Assembly: GCF_047345485.1 (NCBI RefSeq)
Contig: NZ_JBLFEN010000006.1
Location: 124,001-188,000 of the forward strand
Length of the DNA: 64,000 bases
Direction: 5' to 3'
Source: Jejuia sp047345485
GTDB lineage: Bacteria > Bacteroidota > Bacteroidia > Flavobacteriales > Flavobacteriaceae
In this document: piece after piece, positions 51,099 to 61,600 of the stretch
Position numbering within the stretch: the first letter of the stretch is position 1
Layout: each line of letters begins with the position of its first letter
Made by a program: the position numbers and the translations under genes
The notes under the pieces: model-generated
What the model saw: the letters and a program-made list of their open reading frames with translations, nothing else
Told to the model about the DNA's origin: nothing
The model's database searches: none

Positions 51099-52661
51099 AT
51101 GGCAGGAGGAAAACAAACCCCAAGACAGAAAATGATAAACTTGATGTATTTAATATTTATAGCGATGCTAGCTTTAAATATGTCAAAAGAAGTATTATCA
51201 GCTTTCGGATTAATGAATGAAAAGCTTACAGAGTCTAACGAGGCGACTGAGGCTAGAAATGCAAGCTTTGTAGCTAGTTTAGAACAAAAGGCTGCAGATG
51301 CACCAGATAAATATAAACCTTTAAAGCAAAAAGCAGATCAAATTGATAAATTAGCACATGATTTTGATTCTTATTTAAAAGAATTAAAAGGAAATATGAC
51401 TGCTAAAATAGAAGATCCTACGGATTATGAAATCATGGATAAGGGAGATTACTTAGATCAAAACTTTTTTAAAGGTGATGTAATCAAAGAAGAAGGTCAA
51501 GAGTTTCTAACTAAAATGAAAAATTTTAGAGAAGGTGTTGCTAAGGTTTTAGCAGGCGAAAAAGGCATGGAGTCTGTTATTAAAGAAGTGAATACTAAAT
51601 TTAATACAGAACCTGTTACAAACAGAGATGGTGTTAAAGTTGATTGGTTAGATTATCACTACAAAGGATTTCCTTTAGTAGCGTCTTTAACTAAAATGAC
51701 ACAGCTTCAGGCAGATATTAAAACTACTGAATCTCAAGTTTTATCTAAAATGTTAGAAGGCGAGTTAGCTAATCAAGTATCAATGACAAATTATACAACT
51801 TTGATGGAAACTTCAAAATCTGCTTATTTTAATGGCGAGAAATTTGATGGTCAAATTGTATTAGGTCGTAAAGATGCAACTACAAAACCAAAACGTGTTG
51901 AATTGACTTTGGATGGTAGAAAATTATCTAAAAATCAATATGTAATTGAAGACGGTAAAGTAAAACTTAAAATAGGAACTGGCGGTGTTGGAGAACACAA
52001 AATTGAAGGTAAATTAATCTTTGGTGAAGGTGGTGAAGAAATTGAAGTTCCTGTAAGTTCGTCTTTCGCTACAGTAGCTAAACCAAATTCAGCAACAATT
52101 TCTGCAGATAAAATGAATGTAGTGTATAGAGGTGTTAAAAACCCAATGACGATTTCATTTGCAGGTATTCCTGATAATAAAGTTAGTGCTAGTGCCCAAG
52201 GATTATCAAGATCGGGTGGGAGTAGATATGTTATGGATGCTACAAGCGTTAAAGGAAGAGAAGTAACTATAAATGTTACGGGTACACTTCCTGACGGAAA
52301 AAAAGTATCTGATAACGCAAAATTCAGAATTAAAGATTTACCAAAACCAACAGGAACGGTAAGAAAAGAAGATGGTGCTGTTAAAATGCAACGTCAAGCT
52401 TTAGAAAAATCTACTGTAGGTGCTAAATTTGATGATTTTGATTTTGAATTACCATTGAGAGTTACTGGATTTAAATTTAAAGTGCCAGGGCAACCTACAA
52501 TTAGTGTTAGAGGCAATAGATTAGATAGTAGAGCAAAAGGAGCCTTACGTAAAGCTAAGCGTGGATCTGGTGTTCAAATATTTGATATAGAAGCTAAAGC
52601 AAGTGGTGTAAGTGTGATTCTTAAAAAAGTATCACCAGTATTTGTAGAGCTTACAAATTAA
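51099..52661 (+). CDS. gldM: type IX secretion motor subunit GldM
   Basis: The 520-residue protein starts AGGKQTPRQKMINLMYLIFIAMLALNMS..., one transmembrane helix (about 15-35) followed by a long periplasmic part: helical first domain, then several beta domains (about 220-520). It transmits motor rotation from GldL through the periplasm to the GldK/GldN ring. The start and length are normal for the family. Confidence 0.97.
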   Translation: MAGGKQTPRQKMINLMYLIFIAMLALNMSKEVLSAFGLMNEKLTESNEATEARNASFVASLEQKAADAPDKYKPLKQKADQIDKLAHDFDSYLKELKGNMTAKIEDPTDYEIMDKGDYLDQNFFKGDVIKEEGQEFLTKMKNFREGVAKVLAGEKGMESVIKEVNTKFNTEPVTNRDGVKVDWLDYHYKGFPLVASLTKMTQLQADIKTTESQVLSKMLEGELANQVSMTNYTTLMETSKSAYFNGEKFDGQIVLGRKDATTKPKRVELTLDGRKLSKNQYVIEDGKVKLKIGTGGVGEHKIEGKLIFGEGGEEIEVPVSSSFATVAKPNSATISADKMNVVYRGVKNPMTISFAGIPDNKVSASAQGLSRSGGSRYVMDATSVKGREVTINVTGTLPDGKKVSDNAKFRIKDLPKPTGTVRKEDGAVKMQRQALEKSTVGAKFDDFDFELPLRVTGFKFKVPGQPTISVRGNRLDSRAKGALRKAKRGSGVQIFDIEAKASGVSVILKKVSPVFVELTN

Positions 52662-52663
52662 AA

Positions 52664-52693
52664 TATAAGGCTAACGCCGTCGTTAGCCTTATA
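52664..52693 (+). promoter_or_regulatory. hairpin between gldM and gldN
   Basis: A perfect 13-bp stem TATAAGGCTAACG / CGTTAGCCTTATA with CCGT loop begins 3 bases after the gldM stop. No T-tract follows, so it is more likely an mRNA-stability or partial-attenuation element than a full terminator. Confidence 0.6.
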
Positions 52694-52711
52694 CAATAAA
52701 ATTAGAATAAG

Positions 52712-53602
52712 ATGAATTTGAAAAGTGTTTTATTAACAATTACAGCTGTTTTAACAGTATCTGGAGTATTTGCTCAAGCCAATATTTTGAATGCTAAAAG
52801 TCCTGATGAAATTGGGGTAAGAACAGCCGAACAGAAGGCTATAGATAATGATAAGCCTTTAGAATATGGATATATTGATGATAGAGATATCCTGTTTTCT
52901 AAAATGGTGTGGGAGAAGGTAAATCTTGATGAACGCGCAAATTTCTCTTTGTACTATCCTATTGACACCAATAATATTGGTAGTAATAGACGTTCTTTAT
53001 ACGATGTTTTAATGAAAAACATCAAGAATGGTAAAATCAAGAATATCTATGATGATTCTTATTTTACGACAAAACGAACGTTAAAAGATATAGAAGGTGC
53101 ATTGTCTAAAATTGATACCACTGGATACGGTATTGAACAATTAAATGCTGGAGAATCTCTTTCAGATGAATTTATAGATAGAAGAGATATTACAGCTGCA
53201 GAGATTCAAGAGTATCATATTAAAGGCTTATGGTATTTTGATAAGCGACATGCTGAAATGAAGTACAGACTTTTAGGTCTTGCTCCTGTAGCACCAGATG
53301 TTAATTTTATTGATGATGAAAATCCAGATTTAGTAGAATTGTTTTGGGTATTTTTCCCAGATGCAAGAGAAATCTTGCATGAAGCTAAAGCATTCAATAA
53401 CGCTAATAGTGCAATGCCTCATTCGTTCGATCATTTATTAAACGCCAGACGTTTTCAAGGCTATATTTATAAAGAAGAAAATGTTCAAGGTGATAGAAAA
53501 GTTAATGAGTATATTTCAGATAATGCATTAATGCAATTACTAGAATCTGATCGTATTAAAACGAAAATTAGAGATTTTGAGTTAGATATGTGGACTTACT
53601 AA
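52712..53602 (+). CDS. gldN: type IX secretion ring protein GldN
   Basis: The 296-residue protein has a signal peptide (TAVLTVSGVFAQA) and the GldN body with RDILFSKMVWEKVNLDERANF, ISDNALMQL and a tryptophan near the end (DMWTY). It partners with GldK in the periplasmic ring and contacts GldM. It closes the gldKLMN unit, separated from gldM by a hairpin and followed by a strong terminator. Confidence 0.96.
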   Translation: MNLKSVLLTITAVLTVSGVFAQANILNAKSPDEIGVRTAEQKAIDNDKPLEYGYIDDRDILFSKMVWEKVNLDERANFSLYYPIDTNNIGSNRRSLYDVLMKNIKNGKIKNIYDDSYFTTKRTLKDIEGALSKIDTTGYGIEQLNAGESLSDEFIDRRDITAAEIQEYHIKGLWYFDKRHAEMKYRLLGLAPVAPDVNFIDDENPDLVELFWVFFPDAREILHEAKAFNNANSAMPHSFDHLLNARRFQGYIYKEENVQGDRKVNEYISDNALMQLLESDRIKTKIRDFELDMWTY

Positions 53603-53621
53603 TTTAATCTCAACATAATAT

Positions 53622-53651
53622 AAAAACGCCCGCTTTTAAGTGGGCGTTTTT
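53622..53651 (+). terminator. intrinsic terminator of the gldKLMN unit
   Basis: AAAAACGCCCGCTT / AAGTGGGCGTTTTT (14 bp with one G-U) around a 2-base nominal loop, followed by TCTTTTT. Confidence 0.9.
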
Positions 53652-53688
53652 CTTTTTAATAAGTTAAAGCCTTTCAAAACCTATTCTT

Positions 53689-53696
53689 TATTTTTG
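53689..53696 (+). promoter_or_regulatory. -7 promoter element of the FAD oxidoreductase gene
   Basis: TATTTTTG fits TAnnTTTG and lies 14 bases before ATG 53711. Confidence 0.55.
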
Positions 53697-53710
53697 CATA
53701 AATATTAAAA

Positions 53711-54751
53711 ATGAAATACGATTATATTATTGTTGGTTTAGGTTTAGCTGGGATAAGCTTTTGCGAACAACTTAGAAACAATAATAAAACTTTTATCGTG
53801 TTTGACGATAGCTCTCAAAAATCTTCTATAGTAGCTGGAGGCTTATATAATCCTGTTATTTTAAAACGGTTTACCTCAGTTTGGAAAAGTGATACGCAAT
53901 TAGATTTGGCAATGAAACACTACGCTGATTTGGAGGACTTACTACAAGTAACAGTAGACTATAAAACACCTGTTTATAGAAAATTTGCTTCAGTTGAAGA
54001 ACAAAATAATTGGTTTGCAGCTTCAGATAAACCAAAATTAACCAAATATCTGTCAACCAAAATCATTACTAATAAAAATAATGCTGTTAATGCTGATTTT
54101 GGATTTGGTAGAGTACTACAAACAGGGCGTATAGACGTAAATAAACTAGTTACATCTTATAAAACGTTTTTAGACACCAAAAGTGTATTAATTCAAGAAG
54201 CGTTTGATTATGACGCTTTAAATATAGAAGATGAAGAGTTAAATTATAAAAACAACAGTGCAAATCATATTGTGTTTTCTGAAGGTTTTGGAGTAACAAA
54301 AAACCCATTCTTTAAAAATTTACCACTAAAACCAACAAAAGGAGAGGTGTTGACTATTCATGCACCAGAATTAAAAATTGACTTCGTTTTAAAAGGCCCA
54401 GTTTTTATTATTCCTCTTGGTAACGATTTTTACAGTGTTGGTGCAACATATGAATTAAATGATTTAACACATACTAACACAGATAAAGCAAAAACGAAAC
54501 TTTTAGAAGGTCTCAACAGTATGATATCATGTGCGTTTACAATAACAAACCAACGCGCAGGTATAAGGCCAACAGTAAAAGACAGGCGTCCTTTAGTTGG
54601 TAGGCATAAAAACTATAAAAGTATATATTTACTTAATGGTTTAGGTACAAGAGGCGTAATGATAGGTCCTTATGTAGCTAAACAACTTTTTGAATTTATT
54701 GAGGCGGGTGTGCCTTTAGAAAAGGAGATTAGTTTATCCAGAGTTAAATAA
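53711..54751 (+). CDS. FAD-dependent oxidoreductase (DAO family)
   Basis: The 346-residue protein has an N-terminal FAD site YDYIIVGLGLAGISFCEQL and VFDDSSQKSSIVAGGLYNPV, and a C-terminal INQRAGIRPT-type RPLVGRH followed by LLNGLGTRGVMIGP, as in D-amino-acid-oxidase-like flavoproteins. It probably oxidises an amine or amino acid in the cytosol; the substrate cannot be inferred. It has its own promoter after the gldN terminator and stops one base before the convergent DUF983 gene. Confidence 0.88.
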   Translation: MKYDYIIVGLGLAGISFCEQLRNNNKTFIVFDDSSQKSSIVAGGLYNPVILKRFTSVWKSDTQLDLAMKHYADLEDLLQVTVDYKTPVYRKFASVEEQNNWFAASDKPKLTKYLSTKIITNKNNAVNADFGFGRVLQTGRIDVNKLVTSYKTFLDTKSVLIQEAFDYDALNIEDEELNYKNNSANHIVFSEGFGVTKNPFFKNLPLKPTKGEVLTIHAPELKIDFVLKGPVFIIPLGNDFYSVGATYELNDLTHTNTDKAKTKLLEGLNSMISCAFTITNQRAGIRPTVKDRRPLVGRHKNYKSIYLLNGLGTRGVMIGPYVAKQLFEFIEAGVPLEKEISLSRVK

Positions 54752-54752
54752 C

Positions 54753-55139
54753 TTATTTTTTCTTAGCTAGAGTTTCATCATAACTCATAAACATATTTAT
54801 CCAAATATTTCGAGATAATCGCATGATGATTGGCATAAATACAACCAAGGTACCAACTATTGAAATAAAGGTGATTTTTAAACTGGCTCCAAAAAATAAA
54901 TTACTAATAACAAATGCCGCTGTACCAAAAGCGATACCAACCGCATAACTTACATACATAGCCCCATAAAAAAACGAAGGTTCTATTCTGTATTTTGTAT
55001 TACAATGCGAACAGCGCTCGTTTACTGTTAGAGTTTCCGAAAGGTTATAAGCATTTTTAGTACTATACATAGATTCTTGATGACATTTAGGACAACAACC
55101 CGTCAACATACTATAAATTTTTGTTCCTTTTTTAAACAT
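54753..55139 (-). CDS. DUF983 family membrane protein
   Basis: The 128-residue protein has an N-terminal zinc-ribbon-like set of cysteines (GCCPKCHQ and RCSHCNTKY), then PSFFYGAMYVSYAVG and two membrane helices. This is the DUF983 pattern. The function is unknown. It is divergent from the ABC-F gene and convergent with the FAD oxidoreductase. Confidence 0.9.
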   Translation of the reverse strand: MFKKGTKIYSMLTGCCPKCHQESMYSTKNAYNLSETLTVNERCSHCNTKYRIEPSFFYGAMYVSYAVGIAFGTAAFVISNLFFGASLKITFISIVGTLVVFMPIIMRLSRNIWINMFMSYDETLAKKK

Positions 55140-55279
55140 TTATTTTAATGTATTTTTGCTCGAAAATTAAAACGTTATTTTTTAGAGACGAGATAACAAT
55201 AGTATTCTCGTAACATCAAAATACCAACAACAAAGGTAAATTTTAAAGTTTAAAACCCTGTAACATAAGTCACATATCT

Positions 55280-57187
55280 ATGCTAAATATTCATAATTTA
55301 TCAATTTCATTTCAAGGAGAATATCTTTTTGAAGAAATAACATTTAAGCTTGGAAATGGCGACCGTATTGGGTTAATAGGTAAAAATGGCGCTGGAAAAT
55401 CTACAATGCTTAAAATTTTATCTAAAGAAATAGAACCAGATTCTGGACAAATTGCAGCAGATAAAACCTTAAAAATTGGATTTTTAAAGCAAGACATAGA
55501 TTTTGTTTTAGGCAGAACAGTATTAGAAGAAGCGTATCAAGCTTTTACTGAAATAAAAGATTTAGAGGCCAAAATGGAATCTATAAACACGCAACTTGCA
55601 GAACGTACCGATTATGAAAGTGCTGGTTACAACCAATTGATGATAGATATCAACGATTTACAGCATCAGTACGAAATTGTAGGTGGGTATAATTATCAAG
55701 GCAACACAGAGCGAATTTTACAAGGTTTAGGATTTAATAGAGACGATTTTGATAACCTAACGGATACATTTTCTGGAGGTTGGCGTATGCGAATTGAGTT
55801 GGCAAAATTATTACTTCAAAATAATGATATTTTACTTTTAGATGAGCCTACAAACCATTTAGATATTGAATCTATAATTTGGTTAGAAAGCTTTTTAAAA
55901 AACTATGCTGGCGCAGTAGTTATTGTATCTCATGATAAGATGTTTTTAGATAATGTGACGAACAGAACCATTGAGATTTCTTTAGGGCGTATTTACGATT
56001 ATCCTAAACCATATTCTAAATTTTTAATATTAAGAGAAGAACTTAGAGAGCAGCAGTTAGCATCTCAAAAAAACCAGCAAAAACAAATTGAGCAAACCGA
56101 GAAATTAATTGAAAAATTTAGAGCAAAAGCATCAAAAGCTACTATGGCACAATCGCTAATTAAAAAATTAGATAAGATTGAACGTATTGAAGTTGACGAA
56201 GATGATACTAGTGTAATGACATTAAATTTTCCGGTATCGGTTACGCCAGGTAAAGTCGTGGTAGAAGCCGAGGCTGTTTCAAAAAATTATGGCGATAATC
56301 AAGTTTTAAAAGCTATAGATTTATTAATTGAGCGCGATAGTAAAACCGCATTTGTTGGGCAAAATGGTCAAGGCAAATCTACTTTAGCCAAAATAATTGT
56401 TGGAGATCTTAACTATGATGGTCACTTAAAATTGGGGCATAATGTACAAATAGGATATTTTGCTCAAAACCAAGCGGAGTATTTAGATGGTAATAAAACT
56501 GTTTTAGATACCATGATTGATGCAGCTAACGAAAGTAACCGAAGTAAAGTAAGGGATATATTAGGCTCATTTTTATTTAGAGGTGATGAGGTAGAAAAGT
56601 ATGTAAAAGTACTATCTGGTGGAGAGCGAAACCGTTTAGCATTGGCAAAACTAATGCTACAACCATTTAATGTATTAATAATGGATGAGCCCACAAACCA
56701 CCTAGATATAAAATCTAAAAACGTACTTAAAGATGCTTTAAAGCGTTTTGAAGGCACACTAATATTAGTATCACACGATAGAGATTTTCTTCAAGGATTA
56801 ACAAATTTAGTTTATGAGTTTAAAGACTATAAAATCAAGGAATATTTAGGTGATGTTGATTATTATTTAGAGCAACGACAGGTTGAAAACTTAAGAGAAG
56901 TAGAAAAACGTACTGTGGTTAAGGAAACCCCAAAAGAGAAAAAACAACACTCTTATCAAGAACAGAAAAAGTTAAAATCGTTAAATAATAAATTAAGTAA
57001 TATAGAATCTAAAATAGGACAATTAGAAAAAACCATAAAATCTGATGATGTAGCTCTAGAAACAAATTATGATGCTACCGTTGCCGATAAAAGCTTTTTT
57101 GATACTTACGAGGGTAATAAAAAGCAACTTCAAAAACTTATGGCAGATTGGGAAAAGATTCAATTCGAACTAGAAGCATTGTCTTAA
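55280..57187 (+). CDS. ABC-F family ATPase
   Basis: The 635-residue protein has two ABC ATPase domains and no membrane segment: Walker A GKNGAGKST and GQNGQGKST, signatures FSGGWRMR and LSGGERNR, Walker B LLLDEPTNHLD and LIMDEPTNHLD. The basic linker between the domains (about 250-300) and a C-terminal coiled coil (about 560-630) identify the Uup-like ABC-F type, which acts on ribosomes and in some cases confers antibiotic protection. The presence of the C-terminal coil favours a Uup-like housekeeping role. Confidence 0.92.
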   Translation: MLNIHNLSISFQGEYLFEEITFKLGNGDRIGLIGKNGAGKSTMLKILSKEIEPDSGQIAADKTLKIGFLKQDIDFVLGRTVLEEAYQAFTEIKDLEAKMESINTQLAERTDYESAGYNQLMIDINDLQHQYEIVGGYNYQGNTERILQGLGFNRDDFDNLTDTFSGGWRMRIELAKLLLQNNDILLLDEPTNHLDIESIIWLESFLKNYAGAVVIVSHDKMFLDNVTNRTIEISLGRIYDYPKPYSKFLILREELREQQLASQKNQQKQIEQTEKLIEKFRAKASKATMAQSLIKKLDKIERIEVDEDDTSVMTLNFPVSVTPGKVVVEAEAVSKNYGDNQVLKAIDLLIERDSKTAFVGQNGQGKSTLAKIIVGDLNYDGHLKLGHNVQIGYFAQNQAEYLDGNKTVLDTMIDAANESNRSKVRDILGSFLFRGDEVEKYVKVLSGGERNRLALAKLMLQPFNVLIMDEPTNHLDIKSKNVLKDALKRFEGTLILVSHDRDFLQGLTNLVYEFKDYKIKEYLGDVDYYLEQRQVENLREVEKRTVVKETPKEKKQHSYQEQKKLKSLNNKLSNIESKIGQLEKTIKSDDVALETNYDATVADKSFFDTYEGNKKQLQKLMADWEKIQFELEALS

Positions 57188-57224
57188 TTCAAATTAGAGA
57201 TTTTCTAATTCTTAGTATATGTAG

Positions 57225-57266
57225 AACTCACAAAAAAACGAAATACGTTTTCTTGTGGGTTTTTTA
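57225..57266 (+). terminator. terminator after the ABC-F gene
   Basis: AACTCACAAAAAAACG and CGTTTTCTTGTGGGTT pair over 16 positions with one G-U and one mismatch around AAATA. A T-tract follows. Confidence 0.85.
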
Positions 57267-57447
57267 TAAATGAATATTTACAATCATAAAATTCATTCTA
57301 ATGTAAAGTATTATTGCTCGTAAAAATAACTACAGATTCTTTTAAGTTTTTTTTAACTGCAACCGGCTCTTATTTAAATACTTTTGCATAATATTTCTAG
57401 TTGCAATGATGAATTGTGAGTTAGAAATTTCATAACCAAAACCATTT

Positions 57448-58602
57448 ATGCGCAACATTATACTTTCCATTATTGGAGGAATAGCCATTATTGCATCAAT
57501 ATTTATTGGCAATATAATAGCAAATAATAAAAAAAAACAAAGACCTGTAATTGAAAAAGTAGTAAAAACAGTATTTACCGATACTGTAAACAATGGTACT
57601 ATTCAAATAGTAATACCTGCTAATGGTAATTTAGAAGCAAAACGCAGAGTAGAGTTGTTTTCTGAAGTTCAAGGTGTTTTTAGAGCAAATAGAAAATTAT
57701 TTAGAGCAGGTGAGACGTATCGTAAAGGCGAAATACTTATTAGTATTGATGCTGCTGAGTTTTATGCAAGCTTACAATCCTCCAAAAGTAATTTATACAA
57801 TGCAATAGCTGCTGTAATGCCCGATTTAAGGTTAGACTTTCCTGAAATATTTCCAAAATGGCAAAATTATCTTAAGAATTTCGATTTAGACAAAGCAATA
57901 CCAAAATTACCTAAAATGACGTCTGATAAAGAAAACTATTTTATAACGGGTAGAGGTATTGTTTCTAGTTATTACAATGTTAAAAACCAAGAACAACGCT
58001 TATCAAAATATACTATTAGAGCTCCTTTTTCTGGTATTTTAACAGAAGCATTAATTACAGAAGGCGCATTAGTAAGAAACGGACAAAAATTAGGTGCATT
58101 TATAGATCCATCAGTTTATGAAATGGAAGTAGCATTAGGAAAAAACTATGCTAGTTTTTTAAAGGTTGGAGAAGCTGTAGTGCTCAACGATATAGAAGGC
58201 ACACAAACTTATTCTGGTAAGGTGTCTCGTGTAAATGGCAGTATTGATGCATCTACACAAACTATTACTGCATTCATAGAAGTTAAAGACAATCAGCTAA
58301 AAGAAGGTATGTATCTTGAAGCAAACCTAAATGCAAAAAAAGAATATGACGCTATAGAAATAAATAGAAGCTTAGTAAAAGAAGGAAAAGAAATTTTTGT
58401 AGTTAGAGACAGTGTTTTAGATCTTATAAGCGTAGAACCTGTGTTTTTTTCAGACACAAAAGCAGTGCTGAAAGGTATACCAAATGGTACGGTAATTTTA
58501 GAAAAACCAATACCTGGTGCTTATGCAGGAATGCTAGTAAAACCCTATACTACAAATAGTGAAAATAACTCTAAAACTTCACGTAAAGCTAAACAACAAT
58601 AG
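57448..58602 (+). CDS. RND efflux periplasmic adaptor (membrane fusion protein)
   Basis: The 384-residue adaptor has one N-terminal membrane anchor (IILSIIGGIAIIASIFIGNII), a lipoyl-like half (LEAKRRVELFSEVQGVFRANRKLF ... GEILISID), a short helical hairpin, the second lipoyl half (YTIRAPFSGILTEALI) and a beta-barrel domain. It bridges the RND pump to the TolC-like channel. It starts a three-gene operon with the permease two bases downstream. Confidence 0.93.
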   Translation: MRNIILSIIGGIAIIASIFIGNIIANNKKKQRPVIEKVVKTVFTDTVNNGTIQIVIPANGNLEAKRRVELFSEVQGVFRANRKLFRAGETYRKGEILISIDAAEFYASLQSSKSNLYNAIAAVMPDLRLDFPEIFPKWQNYLKNFDLDKAIPKLPKMTSDKENYFITGRGIVSSYYNVKNQEQRLSKYTIRAPFSGILTEALITEGALVRNGQKLGAFIDPSVYEMEVALGKNYASFLKVGEAVVLNDIEGTQTYSGKVSRVNGSIDASTQTITAFIEVKDNQLKEGMYLEANLNAKKEYDAIEINRSLVKEGKEIFVVRDSVLDLISVEPVFFSDTKAVLKGIPNGTVILEKPIPGAYAGMLVKPYTTNSENNSKTSRKAKQQ

Positions 58603-58604
58603 GT

Positions 58605-61600
58605 ATGAGAAAACTAATTGCCTATTTTATAAAGCATAGTGTAGCAGTAAATGTTGTAGTACTTGCTTTTTTAATTTTTGGTGTATTTGGGGCTATAAAG
58701 CTTAAATCATCATTTTTCCCATTAGTAGATTCTAAAAACATCAATATTACAGTAACCTATCCCGGTGCTTCTCCTCAGGAAGTAGAAGAAGGTATAATAC
58801 TTAAAATTGAAGATAACTTAAAAGGGCTTAACGGTGTAGACCGTGTTACATCAACCTCTAGAGAAAATAGTGGTAGCATTAATGTGGAAATAGAAAAAGG
58901 AAGGGATATTGATTTTATGCTTCTTGAAGTTAAAAATGCAGTAGATAGAGTACCTTCTTTTCCTGCTGGTATGGAGCCTTTAATTGTTGCTAAACAAGAG
59001 GCGTTAAGACCAACTATAACGTTTTCTATTAGCGGGCAGCAAGTACCGCTTGCAACATTAAAACAGATTGGAAGGCAGGTTGAGAATGATTTAAGAGCCA
59101 TAGATGGTATTTCTCAAATTGAAATATCTGGATATCCTGAAGAAGAGATTGAAATTGCGGTAAAAGAAACGAGCTTACTAGCTTTCAATTTATCATTTGC
59201 CGATGTTTCTAATGCTGTAAACCAATCTAGCCTTATCACTACTGGCGGTAAAATTAAAACGAATACCGAAGAATATCTAATAAGAGCAAATTCTAGATCG
59301 TACTATGCTAACGAACTCTCTAATTTAGTCGTAAAATCAGATGCATCAGGGCGTATTATTAAACTTAAAGATATTGCAGAGGTTAGAGATAGGTTTTCTG
59401 AGACACCAAATTCAAATTATTATGATGGTAATTTATCTATTAATGTTACCATAACAAGCACAAATACTGAGGATTTAATTTCTGCTGCCGATAAAGCCAA
59501 AACATACATAGCAAATTTTAATCAAAAATACGATAATATACAGCTAAATGTGGTTAGAGATTTATCAATTACATTGGTACAGCGTACTAATTTATTAGCA
59601 GAAAATGCTGTTATTGGAATGCTTTTAGTACTATTGTTTTTATCACTCTTTTTAAATACACGTTTAGCATTTTGGGTAGCTTTTGGACTGCCTGTAGCTT
59701 TTTTAGGTATGTTTATGCTAGCGGGATATTTTAATGTAACTATAAATGTTTTATCCCTATTTGGTATGATTATAGTTATAGGTATTTTAGTAGATGATGG
59801 TATTGTAATAGCCGAAAATATATACCAACATTACGAAAAAGGAAAAACACCAGAACAAGCTGCTGTAGATGGCGTTATGGAAGTGTTGCCAGCCATAATT
59901 TCTGCTATAATTACTACAATATTAGCCTTTTCTATTTTCTTATTTTTGGACGGTAGAATAGGTGAGTTTTTTGGTGAGGTCTCTGTGGTTGTAATTTTAA
60001 CCTTAGTGGTATCTTTAGTAGAAGCCTTAATAATCTTACCTGCACATTTAGCACATTCTAAGGCGCTTAGAGTACAAAATAACGAACCAAAAGAGGGTAT
60101 TGCAGGGTTTTTTAAAAAAGCATTTTCAAAACTTAGATATATTAATACACTAGGGGATAATGTTATGGCGTGGCTGCGTGATAAAATATATAGTCCGACA
60201 CTTCGATTTGCACTCAAATATAAATTTTTAACATTTTCTTTTTTCATAGTTTTTTTAATTCTCACAAGAGCAAGTTTTCAAGGCGGTATCATAAGAGGAG
60301 CATTTTTTCCTCAAATAGCAAGCGATCAAGTTAGGATTACACTAAATATGCCAAATGGTACTAACGCAGCAATTACTGATAGTATTATAACATTTATAGA
60401 AACAAAAGCCACAGAAGTAACTAAGGAAATTCACGACGAATATTTGGGTGAAGATGCTACAGACTATTTGGTAAAAAATATGATACGAAACATTGGTCCT
60501 GGATCGTCAACAGCATCATTGTCAATTAATTTATTACCTGGTGAAGAACGACCAAATTCAATAACAGCCAGTATGGTTACCAACAAAATAAGGGAACGTG
60601 TAGGCCCCGTTTTTGGTGTGGAAAGTTTAGTTTATGGAAGTGGTGGTAACTTTGGTGGTAGCCCAGTTTCAGTGTCATTATTAGGTAGTAATATAGAAGA
60701 ACTTAAAGCGGTTAAAGCTGAATTGAAACAAAATTTAGTGCAAAATATTCTACTTAAAGATGTAACTGATAACGATCCAGATGGTATAAAGGAAATACGA
60801 TTACAATTAAATAATAGCGCTTACGCATTGGGGTTAGATTTAAGGACAGTAATGTCTCAAGTTAGAGCTGCTTTTTTTGGTGCACAGGCGCAGCGCTTTC
60901 AACGTGGGCAAGACGAAATAAGAGTTTGGGTAAGATACGATAGAGCAGAGCGATCATCGATTCAGAATTTAGAAACCATGCGCATACGTACACCAAATGG
61001 ACAACTTGTGCCGTTAAAAGAGATTGCAAATTATAAAATTGAGCGAGGTGATGTTGCTATAAATCATTTGGATGGCAGACGAGAAATACAGATTTCAGCT
61101 GATATTAAAGACCCAAAAAAAACAAGTTCTACAGATATTATGGCTGAGGTTAAAGATGAAATCATGCCAGAGATATTATCTCGTTATCCAACAGTAACGC
61201 CATCATACGAAGGACAAAATAGAGAACGTTTAAAATTAACAAACTCTCTTGGTCCAGTTGGTATTATTGTTTTGGTACTTATTTATGTTGTAATAGCATT
61301 TACTTTTAGAAGTTACAGTCAACCTTTATTATTAATATTACTTATTCCGTTAAGTTTACCTGCGGTAGCTTGGGGGCATTGGATACATGATTTCCCAGTA
61401 AATATTCTATCCTTACTTGGTATTATTGCACTAATAGGAATAATGGTAAACGATGGTTTAGTACTTATAGGTAAATTCAATAGTAATTTAAAAGAAGGTT
61501 TAGCATTCGATGAGGCACTTTATCAAGCAGGTAGAGCACGTTTTAGAGCCATTTTTTTAACCTCAATTACAACGGTAGCAGGTTTAGCACCATTAATTTT

